From positions 1 to 64,000 of the forward strand of contig JBAXXL010000017.1 in the NCBI GenBank assembly GCA_037127915.1: 64,000 nucleotides of DNA, in the 5' to 3' direction. The notes under the pieces were generated by a model that saw only the letters and a list, made by a program, of their open reading frames with translations, did not search any database and was not told the DNA's origin. Numbering within the stretch: position 1 is the first letter of the stretch; each line of letters begins with the position of its first letter. This stretch comes from JBAXXL01 sp037127915 (lineage in GTDB: Bacteria > Bacteroidota > Ignavibacteria > Kapaibacteriales > UBA2268). The translations under genes were made by a program, and so were the position numbers. Shown one piece after another: positions 17,858 to 25,609 of this stretch.

Positions 17858-19885
17858 TTAATCCTTAATACATCGCACTGATAGTCCCCAATTTTTATTT
17901 ATTACACTTTGGTAAATATATGCTCCGCTTTGGTATAAGTCTTTGGACCATGCAACAGATGGGCCACTTTGGGTCGAAGTCCAAAGTACACATGTATATC
18001 CAATTGCTCTAAATACACCAGAATCAACATCAAGCCATCCTCCGGGTATTGCAGAAAATCCGCTTTCGTTTGTGGCACCGGTATTAGGACTATACCACAA
18101 TCCATTACCACCCTCTTTTGTTCCAGTACTTTTTAATTTCCCACCGGCGACATTGGAACCGCCTAGACACTCCTCCAATTCTGTCCATTCCGCCGAACTT
18201 GCTATATGCCACCCATCGGGTGCCAATCCGCGTGAATCATTGACAGCATACCAATTGTAAAGTTTACCGTATATTGCTCCCATTGCAGGGTCATTATTAT
18301 AGTAACACCAAGCACCTGTAGTCAAATCTTTCCAGAGTTTAGGATCTTTAACTTCAGGTATTGGGTCGCCATTTCGATAATATTCAACGTCAAGATTATA
18401 ACCATCCCAGATTTGATTACAAATTAAAACATCCGTTTTGCTTGTATCGTATTCCAATTCAGCCGTAACGCGAGCCAAACACAGGTTACTTGGAGTTTTT
18501 GGCACTATCCATCTATAAGATAGACCAGTAACTGAATCAGCGATAGGCAACCAATTAGTACCTCTATCTAAGGTATATTCAACATTTACTTTTTCATCGG
18601 GTGAAACACCATCCCAAGTTATAATTGTATCCATTCCCACGATAAAAACTTCACCGCCATTGGGTTGTATAAGCTTTAATGTCTGTGTTTTTGGCTTTTT
18701 CCCAGGAAATCCTCCGCTTGCGTAAAATTGCGCAGGACACCGGTTGTTTTCAATTGTAAATTTAGAGTAAGTAGAGCCACTGTCTGTGGGAGTATAGCAA
18801 ACATTCAAATTCCTACTTTCTCCTGATTTCAATATGAAATTTGTTGGCGAATTAACTCGATAAGCGGGATTGGAAACTATAATATTTGATATGTTAAAAT
18901 CTGCATTAATTGCTTTAATGGTTAGAGTTATACATGTGTCTTTAACAGTTTTCAGAAATTTCAAAGAAGATGGTAAAAATTCCAATTTTGCTACTGAATT
19001 GTTAGGTGGTTGATAGCTTGTAATTGCTTCCAAATCTAATGATTTAGATTTAATAATTACATTAGTCAACTCCGGTTGACATCGGACAGCGCTTTCCCAC
19101 TCTATTGTACAAGGTTTGCCGCCCCTTTCAGTTGTCAATATTTGTTGAACCACATTTTTCGCGGCTTCTTCATTATTTATTAATTCAAACCAAAGCCCAC
19201 CGGTCTGATTGGAGATATCCTTCAAACTTTGTGGACATTCGTTACCGATAATAACTGAGTAAACAGCACATTTCTGTAGTTTTGCCGCATCGACTATCTG
19301 CTTAACATTGGGTTCTTTATTTGGACAACCATCCGATATGAAAATTACAACTTTTTTAAATTTTGCGGTTTTAGATATTTCAAGACTACTTGCTAAAGAC
19401 TTCAATAAACCGATATCGTAGTCGGTTCCTCCATTAGCATTTAATGAATTTACAGCTTTGGTTAATTTACTTATATTAACTGTAAAATCTTGATTTACAT
19501 AATTGCCATCTGCAAAACTTGTTATTGCACATTCGCTTTTACCGAGAGGTAATGAATTTATCCAAGCCAAAGCGGCGGTTTTAGCTATGGTTATTCCTGT
19601 GCCGTTCATTGATGAGCTAACATCGATGGTCAGCACACTCGAAAGCGGTTCAGCCAATTTTGGGTTTTCACAGGCAATGTTTGTTATTAATCGCGTAATT
19701 CCATTTTCAGTAACAATTAGGTTTAAATTTGATAGATTTGTGATTTGATTACCGGCGGCATCGAAAGCAAAGAAATTTGCTTTAATTGTTGGAAAGTTAG
19801 AAGCATCAACATTAAACACAGATAAACTCTGGCTATAGGCAGTATAGCTTATTATAAAAAGGAGTATGTAAATTATTTTTCTCAT
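17858..19885 (-). CDS. Secreted VWA-FISUMP paralogue E
   Basis: 675 residues. Same scaffold, but the VWA domain is a third variant: MIDAS DVSSS, GTDYDIGLL, SDGCPNKEP, and a region after the MIDAS (IGNECPQSL) that differs from types I and II. The ASH-like segment lacks the IPGIKKDTTI motif of the other copies and reads KTVKDTCITL. Kre9-like domain LIQPNGGEVFIVG; FISUMP (IWDGYNLDV, GAWCYYNNDP, GLAPDGWHIA, FSAIPGGW, LSVRCIKD). The cysteine of the W-x-x-C-NLDV motif is replaced by Tyr. The TAATTTAG box of the usual promoter is missing and the palindromic repeat sits in its place, so transcription may come from the gene upstream. Confidence 0.89.
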   Translation of the reverse strand: MRKIIYILLFIISYTAYSQSLSVFNVDASNFPTIKANFFAFDAAGNQITNLSNLNLIVTENGITRLITNIACENPKLAEPLSSVLTIDVSSSMNGTGITIAKTAALAWINSLPLGKSECAITSFADGNYVNQDFTVNISKLTKAVNSLNANGGTDYDIGLLKSLASSLEISKTAKFKKVVIFISDGCPNKEPNVKQIVDAAKLQKCAVYSVIIGNECPQSLKDISNQTGGLWFELINNEEAAKNVVQQILTTERGGKPCTIEWESAVRCQPELTNVIIKSKSLDLEAITSYQPPNNSVAKLEFLPSSLKFLKTVKDTCITLTIKAINADFNISNIIVSNPAYRVNSPTNFILKSGESRNLNVCYTPTDSGSTYSKFTIENNRCPAQFYASGGFPGKKPKTQTLKLIQPNGGEVFIVGMDTIITWDGVSPDEKVNVEYTLDRGTNWLPIADSVTGLSYRWIVPKTPSNLCLARVTAELEYDTSKTDVLICNQIWDGYNLDVEYYRNGDPIPEVKDPKLWKDLTTGAWCYYNNDPAMGAIYGKLYNWYAVNDSRGLAPDGWHIASSAEWTELEECLGGSNVAGGKLKSTGTKEGGNGLWYSPNTGATNESGFSAIPGGWLDVDSGVFRAIGYTCVLWTSTQSGPSVAWSKDLYQSGAYIYQSVINKNWGLSVRCIKD

Positions 19886-19924
19886 TTGAACTTATATATA
19901 TTTTCGATAACTCTAATCTTTTTT

Positions 19925-19957
19925 ACTCATCCGATGACTGCCAGTCATCGGATAAGT
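19925..19957. repeat. Palindromic spacer repeat, copy 4
   Basis: ACTCATCCGATGACT / AGTCATCGGATAAGT with one mismatch near the outer end. It occupies the position where sister genes carry the promoter boxes. Confidence 0.75.
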
Positions 19958-19996
19958 TTTAAATTTATTTCTTTCTATCTTCATCTTCTTCTTACT

Positions 19997-20024
19997 TTAA
20001 GAACTTGATAAACTTTATAAACTC
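19997..20024. repeat. Period-9 tandem repeat after VWA-FISUMP F
   Basis: Three 9-bp units of AACTTTATA type directly beyond the stop codon of the gene ending at 20027. Confidence 0.6.
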
Positions 20025-20026
20025 AT

Positions 20027-22099
20027 TTAATCCTTAACACAGCGAACAGATAAACCATTCAGCTTTTGATAATTACCTCTGTTAAGACTAGGACTAGTAT
20101 TACCCAGTCTCCTAACCAACGCATTCTTTGCATCGTTCTCAGTAGCGCTCCACCAGTTACCCAAGTTTCCAATCATATAGAATCCAATGTTAAGGAGGTA
20201 GCCGCCAGGAAGAGCTGAAAATTTACTTTCGTTTGATGCACTAAGATTGGGACTATACCATAAACCATCACCGTTTTCGATAGTACCTTTGCTTTTTAAT
20301 TTACCACCGGCTATACTTTCGCCCCCCAAACAATTTGATAATTCTGACCATTCTGAATCGGTTGGTATATGCCAGCCTTCGGGTGCTAAACCGCGTGGGT
20401 CATTCACTGCGTACCAATTGTATAGTTTCCCGTAAATTGCTCCCAACTCAGGATCATTGTTATAATAACACCAAGCGCCGGTTGTCAGATATGCCCATAC
20501 GCTTCGATCAGTAACCTCTGGTATAGGAGTTCCATCACGATAAGTAATAACATCTAAATTAGCACACATCCAAACTTGGTTACATATTTGTAATTCTCCA
20601 TCATCACAACCTGAATATTCATAACCGAGATTAGCTGTTACCCTTGCCAAACAGAGATTGCTCGGGGTCTTCGGTACCAGCCAATTACAACTTAAACCTG
20701 TTGCAGAATCAGCTACTTGTATCCAATTGGTGCCATTGTTGGTTGTATATTCTATTTTTACTTTTTCTTCAGGTAATACACCTTCCCAAGTAATTATAGT
20801 ATCCATACCCACAACATAAGTTTCACTTCCATTCGGTTGAATCAGTTTCAATGTTTTGATTTTTGCTCTTTTACCCGGGTAGCCTCCACTCGCATAAAAC
20901 TCAGAAGTGCAATTATCGTTCTCTATGGTAAATTTCGTATAAGTATAACCGCTGTCTGCAGGTATATAACTTACAGTTAGATTTTGACTCTGACCGGAAG
21001 TAAGAAAAAAGCTTGTTGGAGTAACTGTATAAGCAGGGTTAGAACTTGTAATGTTCGTTACATTGAAATCCGCATTTCGTGCAGTTGCAGCTATTGTTGT
21101 ATCTTTTTTGATTCCGGGAGTTGCATTCTTTAATTTTAGAGATGTTGGTATTATTTCTAATTTTGCTAATGAACTATTTGGTATTTGAAAGCTCGTTTTT
21201 CTTTTGCGGTTATTTGGATATAATTTTATTTCAACATTTGTTAATTCTGATTTACATGAAAAAACACTTTGCCATTCAATTCCACAAGGTGAGTCATCCT
21301 GAGCTTGTAATTGTAAGCAATTCGCTATCTCCTCAGCGGCTTGGGTACTTGTAACACCATCATATAAATACCCACCGGTTTCGTCAGCTAATAGTTGTAA
21401 TGATTGCTTTATACCATTTGATTCTGCTTCAGGTCTGGAATAAATTACTGCGAAAAATTGAATATTATACTTTAAACAAGTATCTTTACAATCTTGAAGT
21501 TCATTATCAGCTAAAGGATACCACCAAGCGTCGGTATAAAGAACTGCTACTCTTTTATATTTCCCATTTTTTGCAATATTTAGCAAGCCGGTAAGCCGGT
21601 TCATAAGATGTTCCACAAAATCATTTTCCCCATATGCTGTAATTGGGTCTATTTTAGATAATAATTTAGCTTTGTCAGTAGTAAAATCTTGGATAATCAA
21701 CGCTTTTGAATCACAGGTTTGCAAAGCAAATTCTGATGGCGGCATTTGTACACTCTTACAAAGTTCTCTTGCGGTTGTTTTACCGAGTTCAACCGGAATT
21801 TCTCCTGATATGCTTCCAGCCATAGACCCCGAAACATCAATACTCATTGCAATTGAAACGTTTTGGATTGGTTTCGGCTCGGGACAACTAACATAGGTTA
21901 CTAACCTAGAAACCCCATTTTCTTTAACTTCAAAATCCGAGGGATTTAAATTTGTGATTTGATTACCAGAGGAATCAAAAGCGATAAATTTAGCTTTGAT
22001 TGTGGGAAAGTTTGAAGCATCAACCCTAAACACAGATAAACTCTGGCTATAGGCAGTATAGCTTAGTAAAAAGAGGAGTATGTAAATTGCTTTTTTCAT
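20027..22099 (-). CDS. Secreted VWA(type II)-FISUMP paralogue F
   Basis: 690 residues. The N-terminal 80 residues and the ASH, Kre9-like and FISUMP parts match the type I copies A and C. The VWA domain instead matches the type II domain of the gene at 10107: DVSGSMAG, GEIPVELGKTTARELC, PPSEFALQTCDSKA, DPITAYGENDFVEHLM, LYTDAWWYPLAD, VIYSRPEAESNGIK. This mosaic pattern points to exchange of a VWA cassette between scaffolds. FISUMP motifs: VWMCANLDV, GAWCYYNNDP, GLAPEGWHIP, FSALPGGYL, WWSATE, LSVRCVKD. It is the first gene of the array as transcribed and has a good promoter. Confidence 0.9.
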   Translation of the reverse strand: MKKAIYILLFLLSYTAYSQSLSVFRVDASNFPTIKAKFIAFDSSGNQITNLNPSDFEVKENGVSRLVTYVSCPEPKPIQNVSIAMSIDVSGSMAGSISGEIPVELGKTTARELCKSVQMPPSEFALQTCDSKALIIQDFTTDKAKLLSKIDPITAYGENDFVEHLMNRLTGLLNIAKNGKYKRVAVLYTDAWWYPLADNELQDCKDTCLKYNIQFFAVIYSRPEAESNGIKQSLQLLADETGGYLYDGVTSTQAAEEIANCLQLQAQDDSPCGIEWQSVFSCKSELTNVEIKLYPNNRKRKTSFQIPNSSLAKLEIIPTSLKLKNATPGIKKDTTIAATARNADFNVTNITSSNPAYTVTPTSFFLTSGQSQNLTVSYIPADSGYTYTKFTIENDNCTSEFYASGGYPGKRAKIKTLKLIQPNGSETYVVGMDTIITWEGVLPEEKVKIEYTTNNGTNWIQVADSATGLSCNWLVPKTPSNLCLARVTANLGYEYSGCDDGELQICNQVWMCANLDVITYRDGTPIPEVTDRSVWAYLTTGAWCYYNNDPELGAIYGKLYNWYAVNDPRGLAPEGWHIPTDSEWSELSNCLGGESIAGGKLKSKGTIENGDGLWYSPNLSASNESKFSALPGGYLLNIGFYMIGNLGNWWSATENDAKNALVRRLGNTSPSLNRGNYQKLNGLSVRCVKD

Positions 22100-22150
22100 A
22101 AGAGTACATTCAATCGATGAACTTTTTTAAAATTTCCAATAACTCAATGA

Positions 22151-22182
22151 CTAAATTATAATAATTTTTGATATTAAACAAA
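22151..22182 (-). promoter_or_regulatory. Bacteroidota-type promoter for VWA-FISUMP F
   Basis: On the minus strand: TTTG (22182-22179), 20 bases, TAATTTAG (22158-22151). Confidence 0.65.
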
Positions 22183-22189
22183 TATTTAG

Positions 22190-22234
22190 AATAATAAAAA
22201 AACCTTCTGAAAACTTGAAGTCATCGGAAGGTTT
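22190..22234 (-). terminator. Rho-independent terminator of fusA
   Basis: Stem AAACCTTCTGA / TCGGAAGGTTT (one G-U pair) at 22200-22234, followed on the minus strand by a T-rich run. It separates fusA from the VWA array. Confidence 0.8.
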
Positions 22235-22267
22235 AAATTATATCAATTGAGTTTATAAATGAAACTC

Positions 22268-24349
22268 TTATTTTTGATTTTCTTTGAAATCTTTAATGAT
22301 TTGTTCTTGGATTGATTTCGGTAGTGGTTGATACTTCATAAATTCCATAGTAAATTCACCTTTACCTTGAGTTATTGAGCGAATATCGGAAGCGTAACCA
22401 AACATTTCTCTCAATGGAACTTCAGATTCAATTGTTACATATCCAACTTCAACCGTTGTATTGTGAATTAAGCCACGGCGTTGGTTTAATTGTCCAATAA
22501 CCGTACCTTGGAATTCTTCAGGAGCCGATACTTCCAATTTCATAATTGGTTCCAATATCTGCGGTGCGGCTTTAGCAACTGATTCTTTCATAGCTTGACG
22601 TGCGGCTAAACGGAACGCCATATCGGACGAGTCAACAGCATGTGTTGAACCGTCGTTCAGATGCACTTTAACACCAATAACTTTCTGGTCAATCAATACA
22701 CCTTGTTCTAATTGTTCTTTAAAACCTTTTTCGCAGGCTAAAATGTATTCCTTAGGAATTACACCACCAACGATTTCGTTTTTAAATTCAAATGTAACTT
22801 CACTTGTAGCTTCCATAGGTTCAATAAATCCTGCAACACGTGCATATTGACCTGAACCGCCGGTTTGTTTTTTATGAGTATGATCGAATGTAACCATTTT
22901 AGTAATTGCTTCTCTATATGCAACTTTCGGATTACCGATTATTACTTCGCAGTTATATTCACGTTTGATACGCTCTACATAAACTTCTAAATGCAATTCG
23001 CCCATACCGCACATAATTGTTTCACCGGATTCTTCATCACGGTAAACTCTAAATGTTGGGTCTTCTTTTTGGAAACGGTTCATCGCTTTTGAGAAATTCA
23101 CTAATCCTGATTTTTCTTTCGGCATGACAGCAAGCTCTATTACCGGATGCGCAACAAACATTGAGGTCATTGAGAAATTGTGATGTCCATCAGTAAATGT
23201 ATCGCCGGAAGAGCAATCAATACCAAATGTAGCAACTATCTCGCCTGAACCTGCTTCTTCTATATCGTTCATTTCGTTTGCGTGCATACGAACCAAACGA
23301 GGAACTTTAATTCTCTTTTTATTTGCAGTATTTATAATGAAATCACCTTTCTTAATCGAGCCTTGGTATATTCTCAAATAAGTTAACTGACCATATCTGC
23401 CGTCTTCTAATTTAAATGCTAAAGCAACCAAAGGTTTTTCTGAATCGCTTATAAGCTCAACTTTTTCTTCTTCATTATCCAAATCCAATGCTTCATTTTT
23501 AACTTCGCCCGGATTAGGAAGATAATCAATTACCGCGTCAAGCAGTGTTTGAATACCTTTGTTCATCTTTGCAGTACCGACAATTACCGGAGTAATGTGC
23601 ATATTAAGTGTTTGGAGTTTGATAGCATCAGTAATTTCTTTATTAGTTACTACACCACCTTCTAAAAACTTCTCGGCAATAATATCGCAATGATCCGATA
23701 AACGCTCAATCATTTTTTCGCGGCGTACTAAAGCTTCTTCCATCAAATGCTCAGGAATATCTTTTTCCACAACATTTTCGCCGGACTCACCTTCGTAATA
23801 AACTGCTTTCATTTTAATTAAATCAACTACACCTTGGAATTTTTCTTCCAAACCAATCGGCATAGTTATTAACACAGGTTTGTGGTGTAATTTATCTTCT
23901 AATTGCTGAACAACTCTATCAGGGTTTGCGCCTGCACGGTCAACCTTATTAATAAAAGCAATTCTCGGCACTTGATAGCGGCGCATTTGTCTATCAACAG
24001 TAATTGATTGAGATTGAACACCACCAACTCCGCAAAGCACGAGTACAGCACCATCCAGAACTCTCAGGGCGCGTTCAACTTCAACAGTAAAGTCAATATG
24101 CCCGGGTGTATCAATTAAATTTATTGCATAATCTTTCCATTGGCAATATGTAGCGGCTGATTGTATTGTGATACCTTTTTCGCGTTCCAAATCCATCGAA
24201 TCCATAGTAGGACCATCGCCTGTTTTGCTTCGTATCTCTACGATCTTATGAATTTTACCGGTGAAGAACAAAATCCGTTCACTTAAAGTCGTTTTTCCAG
24301 AATCAATATGAGCCGCAATTCCAATATTGCGAATTTTACTTAAATCCAT
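22268..24349 (-). CDS. fusA: Elongation factor G, mitochondrial/spd EFG1 type
   Basis: 693 residues, full length. This is the GTPase that moves tRNA and mRNA through the ribosome in the cytosol. G1 AHIDSGKT (13-20), switch II DTPGH (80-84) and NKVD (134-137) are intact, followed by domains II-V. Two sequence marks, Ser in HIDSGKT and FGIDCSSGDTF in domain II, are what I know from mitochondrial EF-G1 and bacterial spdEFG1 rather than the common bacterial AHIDAGKT form. In organisms of that type a second EF-G usually handles ribosome recycling, so one may exist elsewhere in this genome. The gene stands alone, without rpsL/rpsG or tuf nearby. A TATTTTTG box at 24431-24424 upstream could be the -7 element, but no TTTG partner is clear. 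Confidence 0.96.
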   Translation of the reverse strand: MDLSKIRNIGIAAHIDSGKTTLSERILFFTGKIHKIVEIRSKTGDGPTMDSMDLEREKGITIQSAATYCQWKDYAINLIDTPGHIDFTVEVERALRVLDGAVLVLCGVGGVQSQSITVDRQMRRYQVPRIAFINKVDRAGANPDRVVQQLEDKLHHKPVLITMPIGLEEKFQGVVDLIKMKAVYYEGESGENVVEKDIPEHLMEEALVRREKMIERLSDHCDIIAEKFLEGGVVTNKEITDAIKLQTLNMHITPVIVGTAKMNKGIQTLLDAVIDYLPNPGEVKNEALDLDNEEEKVELISDSEKPLVALAFKLEDGRYGQLTYLRIYQGSIKKGDFIINTANKKRIKVPRLVRMHANEMNDIEEAGSGEIVATFGIDCSSGDTFTDGHHNFSMTSMFVAHPVIELAVMPKEKSGLVNFSKAMNRFQKEDPTFRVYRDEESGETIMCGMGELHLEVYVERIKREYNCEVIIGNPKVAYREAITKMVTFDHTHKKQTGGSGQYARVAGFIEPMEATSEVTFEFKNEIVGGVIPKEYILACEKGFKEQLEQGVLIDQKVIGVKVHLNDGSTHAVDSSDMAFRLAARQAMKESVAKAAPQILEPIMKLEVSAPEEFQGTVIGQLNQRRGLIHNTTVEVGYVTIESEVPLREMFGYASDIRSITQGKGEFTMEFMKYQPLPKSIQEQIIKDFKENQK

Positions 24350-24572
24350 TTAATAATACCATTTATTTTAATAATCAATTTAACCGTTGATCGAAATATG
24401 ATTTTCGCAGTCAATTTCGAATACAAAAATACGCCTATTTTCGCGAAAAATAAAATTTTTCACTGTTTTTATTTATTTATTTTTGGTTATTAGAAAAATT
24501 ATTTATAATTTGGAGAATTAAAAATATTGATTATTGAGAAGAATTATTCTTGCTTTTCCAAAGAATTTTCCT

Positions 24573-24597
24573 AGAGTCAAGAGTTCCTCTTGACTCT
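24573..24597 (+). terminator. Orphan terminator-like hairpin
   Basis: Perfect 11-bp stem AGAGTCAAGAG / CTCTTGACTCT with loop TTC, followed by TTTT on the plus strand. No plus-strand gene lies upstream, so it may mark a lost gene, a small RNA or a repeat. Confidence 0.45.
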
Positions 24598-24884
24598 TTT
24601 ATGCTGGTTATGAGTACCAAATCAACCTACAAGAAATAAAAAATGATAGCCTTTATTTTTATATGCTTTATAATTACTCTGAAAGAGCGAAATCTCAAAA
24701 ACACTATTTCATTTATTAACCTTAGTAGAGAAAAATGACCGCTTTGTCCGCAAACCTTATTACCTTATTGGAAAACGAAAATAAGCTAATAAGGTTAAAT
24801 GAGTATATATTTCAGTATTCCTATTAAAGTTTGAATAGATAATAATGAGAAATATATTTCTTGTGGAGAAGTATGATGAATAAA

Positions 24885-24915
24885 TCAAAAAGGCTATACT
24901 TTTTGGGGATAGCCT
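24885..24915 (-). terminator. Terminator of the small lipoprotein gene
   Basis: Stem AGGCTAT / ATAGCCT with an 11-base loop at 24891-24915, followed by TTTTTGATT on the minus strand, 42 bp beyond the stop codon. Confidence 0.75.
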
Positions 24916-24956
24916 AAAATTTTGAAGTTAAATGAATCTCATATCGAATTACAATT

Positions 24957-25298
24957 TCACCCCGGATATACAGTAACTTTAACTATTTTACATAGTTTTT
25001 TTGAAATTTTTAACTCGTACGCACCACCACGACACTGAAACTGAGGACTATTATGGCAGCTATAACCTACAAACCAAAACTCTTCATTTTCAGAACAACA
25101 ATCAATTTTATAATTAAAATTTTGGGCTTCGTGACTGTTTTTTTTGTCAAAATATATATTAACAGCAGTCTTTACAGAATCTTGATTATAGCAATCAGAA
25201 CATTTAAAGTATAAGTTTTCTAAGTACAAGTTTCCAGTTGTTGCACAACCGAACGATAACAAACTAATTATAAAAAGAGCAAGCATCAATGTTTTCAT
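24957..25298 (-). CDS. Small cysteine-rich lipoprotein, unknown function
   Basis: 114 residues. I start at the ATG at 25298 because GAGGTAGGA lies just upstream and a lipoprotein signal follows at once (MKTLMLALFI, lipobox SFGC with Cys18). The mature part is short and cysteine-rich: CSDC, DCCSEN, SCHN, FQCRGG, KKLC. Disulfides in the periplasm or at the surface are plausible. It resembles no family I recognise. It is a single-gene unit with its own terminator, flanked by long spacers, which suggests an accessory gene. Confidence 0.7.
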   Translation of the reverse strand: MKTLMLALFIISLLSFGCATTGNLYLENLYFKCSDCYNQDSVKTAVNIYFDKKNSHEAQNFNYKIDCCSENEEFWFVGYSCHNSPQFQCRGGAYELKISKKLCKIVKVTVYPG

Positions 25299-25417
25299 AA
25301 TTCCTACCTCACAAAATAAATCCATAAAATCAATCAATAAACTTTATCGAAATTACTATATTTTAGATTAATAACAAAATAAATTCAAAGAAAAATAATT
25401 ATTTCCATAATTCAACC

Positions 25418-25494
25418 CCTTTGGGGCTGTTGCGTTACTTATTCCCTTCCACGGGTTTCACCCGCGGTTATTGAGATTCAGCCACTTCGCGACA
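25418..25494. repeat. Dispersed multi-hairpin spacer repeat
   Basis: Three short palindromic cores in a row: CCCCTTTGGGG, CCACGGGTTTCACCCGCGG, and a degraded CCACTTCGCGAC, joined by AT-rich text. The structure resembles other mini-hairpin repeats in this window. It lies in the divergent spacer between the lipoprotein and the first permease; nothing else is recognisable there. Confidence 0.5.
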
Positions 25495-25609
25495 AAAATT
25501 ATTTTTCAGAATTCATCATTGACCATTAATTTTCCCCGCCAACGAATAAAATGATAAAAAAAGTATTAATTTTGTAAGTTATTTTATAACTAATTTGAGG
25601 ATTTTTTGC

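Larger units (their letters stand above)
24361..24956. other. Non-coding spacer with two hairpins
   Basis: About 600 bp, AT-rich, without a convincing gene. It holds an orphan perfect stem (24573-24597) and the terminator at 24891-24915. I see nothing else recognisable. Confidence 0.6.

Noticed and set aside
7821..22099. Diversity-generating retroelement acting on the FISUMP domains
   Set aside because: The variable C-terminal segments suggested it, but no reverse transcriptase, template repeat or Avd-like gene is in the window, and the copies differ at all base types including synonymous sites. A retroelement elsewhere in the genome is not excluded.
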